Of a stretch of 19,784 nucleotides of DNA, positions 19,001 to 19,784 are shown piece after piece (the first letter of the stretch is position 1; each line of letters opens with the position of its first letter). The DNA is from Podochytrium sp. JEL0797 (Eukaryota > Chytridiomycota > Chytridiomycetes > Chytridiales > Chytriomycetaceae): contig JADGJG010000441.1 in assembly GCA_027596195.1 (NCBI GenBank), forward strand, positions 1 through 19,784, read 5' to 3'. The translations under genes and the position numbers were made by a program. The notes beneath the pieces were generated by a model that saw only the letters and a program-made list of their open reading frames with translations, had not been told where the DNA came from and ran no database searches.

Positions 19001-19784
19001 CAGATTTGAGAGAGAAAACGTCTTCAAAAGGCTGGTACAGCACGGGGAAGCCGCGCGCGGTGTTGGGAATTGCAGATTCTTGGTACTCCTTCGTATTGAG
19101 CACAGCCGAGATAGACACCGATGGAGACTCGCCTTCACTAGGTTTCGGGGAGATATCCATGCGACAGGCAAAAACTGGGAGGTTGTACTTTGAAGCGATT
19201 CCAAAGAACGCGGTCGCGTTAAGCATGTCTACGTCGGGGACGTCGGTAGAAGTATTCGCTGGTGGCCGTTTCGAGGAAGAGGGCAAGGGACTGGAGGAGG
19301 AAACATCCGTGGTATCTTGAACCGGTAGATCGCCCGGAGGGAGGTACGGCAGCGCGTTGAATGCGGCGACGGAAATTTTTTCGGCAGAGACGGAGAGACC
19401 GCTTTTGAACGTGACGAGTAGCTCGCGCCAGTTAACATGGGGATCATGGAGACGAAGCCAGGGCAGACCCAAAATGAGGGGACAAGAAAGATCCGCGACT
19501 AGGAAGGAAATTTCCTCGATATGCGAACCGATAGAAAGCTTGAGAGGAAGAGTTTGTTTGTTAATAGCATTGGAAAGAGATCCATCAGCCAAAACAACAC
19601 TGTAAGAAACAGGAGAATCGATAGTAGAAAGTTTATTTCTCAGAACGAAATCCGAGGAAATAATACCAAGGGCCGAACACCCGCTATCAAGAAAAACGTC
19701 AAAGGAAAAACAACGCGAATCTCCAAGTTCAAGCGTGCATGGAAGCAACAACTTGGACTCCGATGATGAAGAAACTGAAACAGC
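16023..19784 (-). CDS. pol: Chromovirus (Ty3/gypsy) Pol polyprotein, 5' end cut by the window edge
   Basis: The frame is open without stops from the right edge to 16023 (1253 residues visible). Counting from the Leu codon at 19751 as 1: aspartic protease with FLDSGCSALG (Asp22); reverse transcriptase ~255-435 with VDYRALN, FGLTNAP and the YLDD site at 432-435; RNase H with TDCSDFALG (Asp584), KELL (Glu626), SDHERL (Asp655) and GKPDALSR (Asp698); integrase zinc finger His814, His821, Cys851, Cys854; integrase core Asp884, Asp944 and Glu980, with the canonical 35-residue spacing between the last two; a GPF/Y module near HLGPFKISR (~1113-1121); and a C-terminal chromodomain ~1173-1225 (FEVQEILDSR, YLVHWTGY, SWEPASNL). 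All catalytic residues are present, so the part seen looks intact. Known chromodomains direct integration to particular chromatin. Gag must lie to the right of the window. Confidence 0.95.
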   Translation of the reverse strand, partial: AVSVSSSSESKLLLPCTLELGDSRCFSFDVFLDSGCSALGIISSDFVLRNKLSTIDSPVSYSVVLADGSLSNAINKQTLPLKLSIGSHIEEISFLVADLSCPLILGLPWLRLHDPHVNWRELLVTFKSGLSVSAEKISVAAFNALPYLPPGDLPVQDTTDVSSSSPLPSSSKRPPANTSTDVPDVDMLNATAFFGIASKYNLPVFACRMDISPKPSEGESPSVSISAVLNTKEYQESAIPNTARGFPVLYQPFEDVFSLKSDPPGPLPPHRPYDLGIEFVKNADGTPVSLPTAGKVYPLSPAEEQVLREYLTKALAQGWITKSSSPIAAPCFFVKKPNGGFRLCVDYRALNNITVKNKYPLPLFADLFPKLAKAKFFTHLDLPDAYHLLRIKYGDEWKTAFRCKFGSYQYNVVSFGLTNAPSVFQHFLNDILSDLLGVTVICYLDDILIFSEDEESHIRHVSEVLQRLRENKLKVNPAKCSFHNSSTEFLGHIFSADGVKMDPAKVSAVSSWPVPKSVKDVQVFLGFANFYRQFISNYSELALPLTVLTKKEFKFDAFPWNDSAAAAFQALKDAFTSAPILAYFDHSKTAYVETDCSDFALGCVLSQHGADGLLHPVAFFSRKLIPAEINYDAHDKELLPIVDAFSIWRQYLVGADSSNPAIVLSDHERLQRFTTSQQLTRRQYRWLVKLSEFFFRVYHRPGRLSGKPDALSRRPDYAMLKGDELHKHNYLRLFERVEIDSLCLVMVDSSGSSPVVQVSDITTISSDSTWLKSISRATAKSHHLSLFNDGKLDESFSFSDGLLLKDNLIFLPTEDLQLQVFRLRHCSPLAGHFGVAKTVELISRDYWFPKMRRVIAKFIANCDPCQRSRPHRHAPYGLLQPLPVPSAPWTDISMDWITDLPLSSGSDSILVVKCRLSKMAHFIPVLKAASSEDTVNSFLREVFRHHGFPKSIVSDRDPRFTSGFWKRFMELLGVKLNLSTAFHPQTDGSTEVINQVIEQYLRVFCSYQQDNWAELLFSCEFAYNNSTVSTTAMSPFYANFGRHPIFDPSVIRTSSVPSAEERVSLLDTIHQDLRANLAYAQKCYTLQANKSRIPTPSMQVGDLVFLNRKNIKTARPSLKLDDKHLGPFKISRIINPVAFELKLPATMRVHPVFHSSLLEPKTKSLVKGFTQPPPPPVIVQGQEEFEVQEILDSRFFGRYKSLQYLVHWTGYSPSDNSWEPASNLAGSQESVSDFHRKYPSKPGPTPRRSTGRV

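Larger units (their letters stand above)
15543..19784 (-). mobile_element. Ty3/gypsy chromovirus, 3' part (pol to 3' LTR), truncated only by the window edge
   Basis: The pol frame, polypurine tract and LTR sit in the correct order on the minus strand. The order protease-RT-RNase H-integrase-chromodomain defines the chromovirus branch of Metaviridae-like LTR retrotransposons. The uninterrupted frame and clean LTR ends suggest a recent insertion. It lies 425 bp upstream of the Myb-like gene and on the same strand, so its LTR could influence that gene. Confidence 0.93.

Noticed and set aside
15543..19784. CRISPR array, origin or bacterial operon signals anywhere in the window
   Set aside because: No regularly spaced repeats with unique spacers were seen, and the genes are spliced eukaryotic ones.

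Overview
This window is nuclear DNA of an intron-rich eukaryote, most likely a fungus. Introns are short (about 50-140 bp) with GTRAGT-like donors and CAG/TAG acceptors, genes are tightly packed, and a Ty3/gypsy chromovirus is present. A chytrid or other early-diverging fungus is my best guess from the gene mix and a Myb/SANT-like (DUF6818-type) protein, but this is inference: no lineage marker gene is in the window.

Left half (1-10622), conserved housekeeping genes. An unidentified gene (minus, runs off the left edge) and LEO1 of the Paf1 transcription elongation complex (plus, 3 exons) diverge with only 16 bp between start codons. LEO1 converges, 70 bp apart, on an 8-exon RasGEF gene (minus) whose joined reading frame gives 868 residues. 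After an 880-bp gap with one possible gene relic come RPN11, the proteasome lid deubiquitinase (plus, 7 exons, 309 residues, 9-nt first coding exon), then a broken MYND zinc-finger relic, then IBA57 (mitochondrial Fe-S cluster assembly, 4 exons), then an intronless GhrA-like D-2-hydroxyacid dehydrogenase. I rebuilt the exon structures by hand; phases close across every junction given.

Right half (10623-19784), accessory and repeat-rich. It holds fragments of an unrecognised, probably degenerate minus-strand gene (10968-12779) with an unusual Cys/His cluster and a Ser-rich tandem repeat, a perfect 16-bp hairpin, short direct repeats, a 3-exon gene for a Myb/SANT-like protein with a long charged coiled coil (13107-15118), and the 3' part of a chromovirus: a full-length 468-bp LTR (15543-16010), a polypurine tract, and an uninterrupted protease-RT-RNase H-integrase-chromodomain frame reaching the right edge (16023-19784). 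Gag and the other LTR lie outside.

The left genes are independent housekeeping functions and do not form an operon-like system. I find no clear new multi-gene system. The best candidates for novelty are the RasGEF with ubiquitin-like N-terminal regions, the Myb-like coiled-coil protein beside the retroelement, and the unrecognised repeat-bearing gene.
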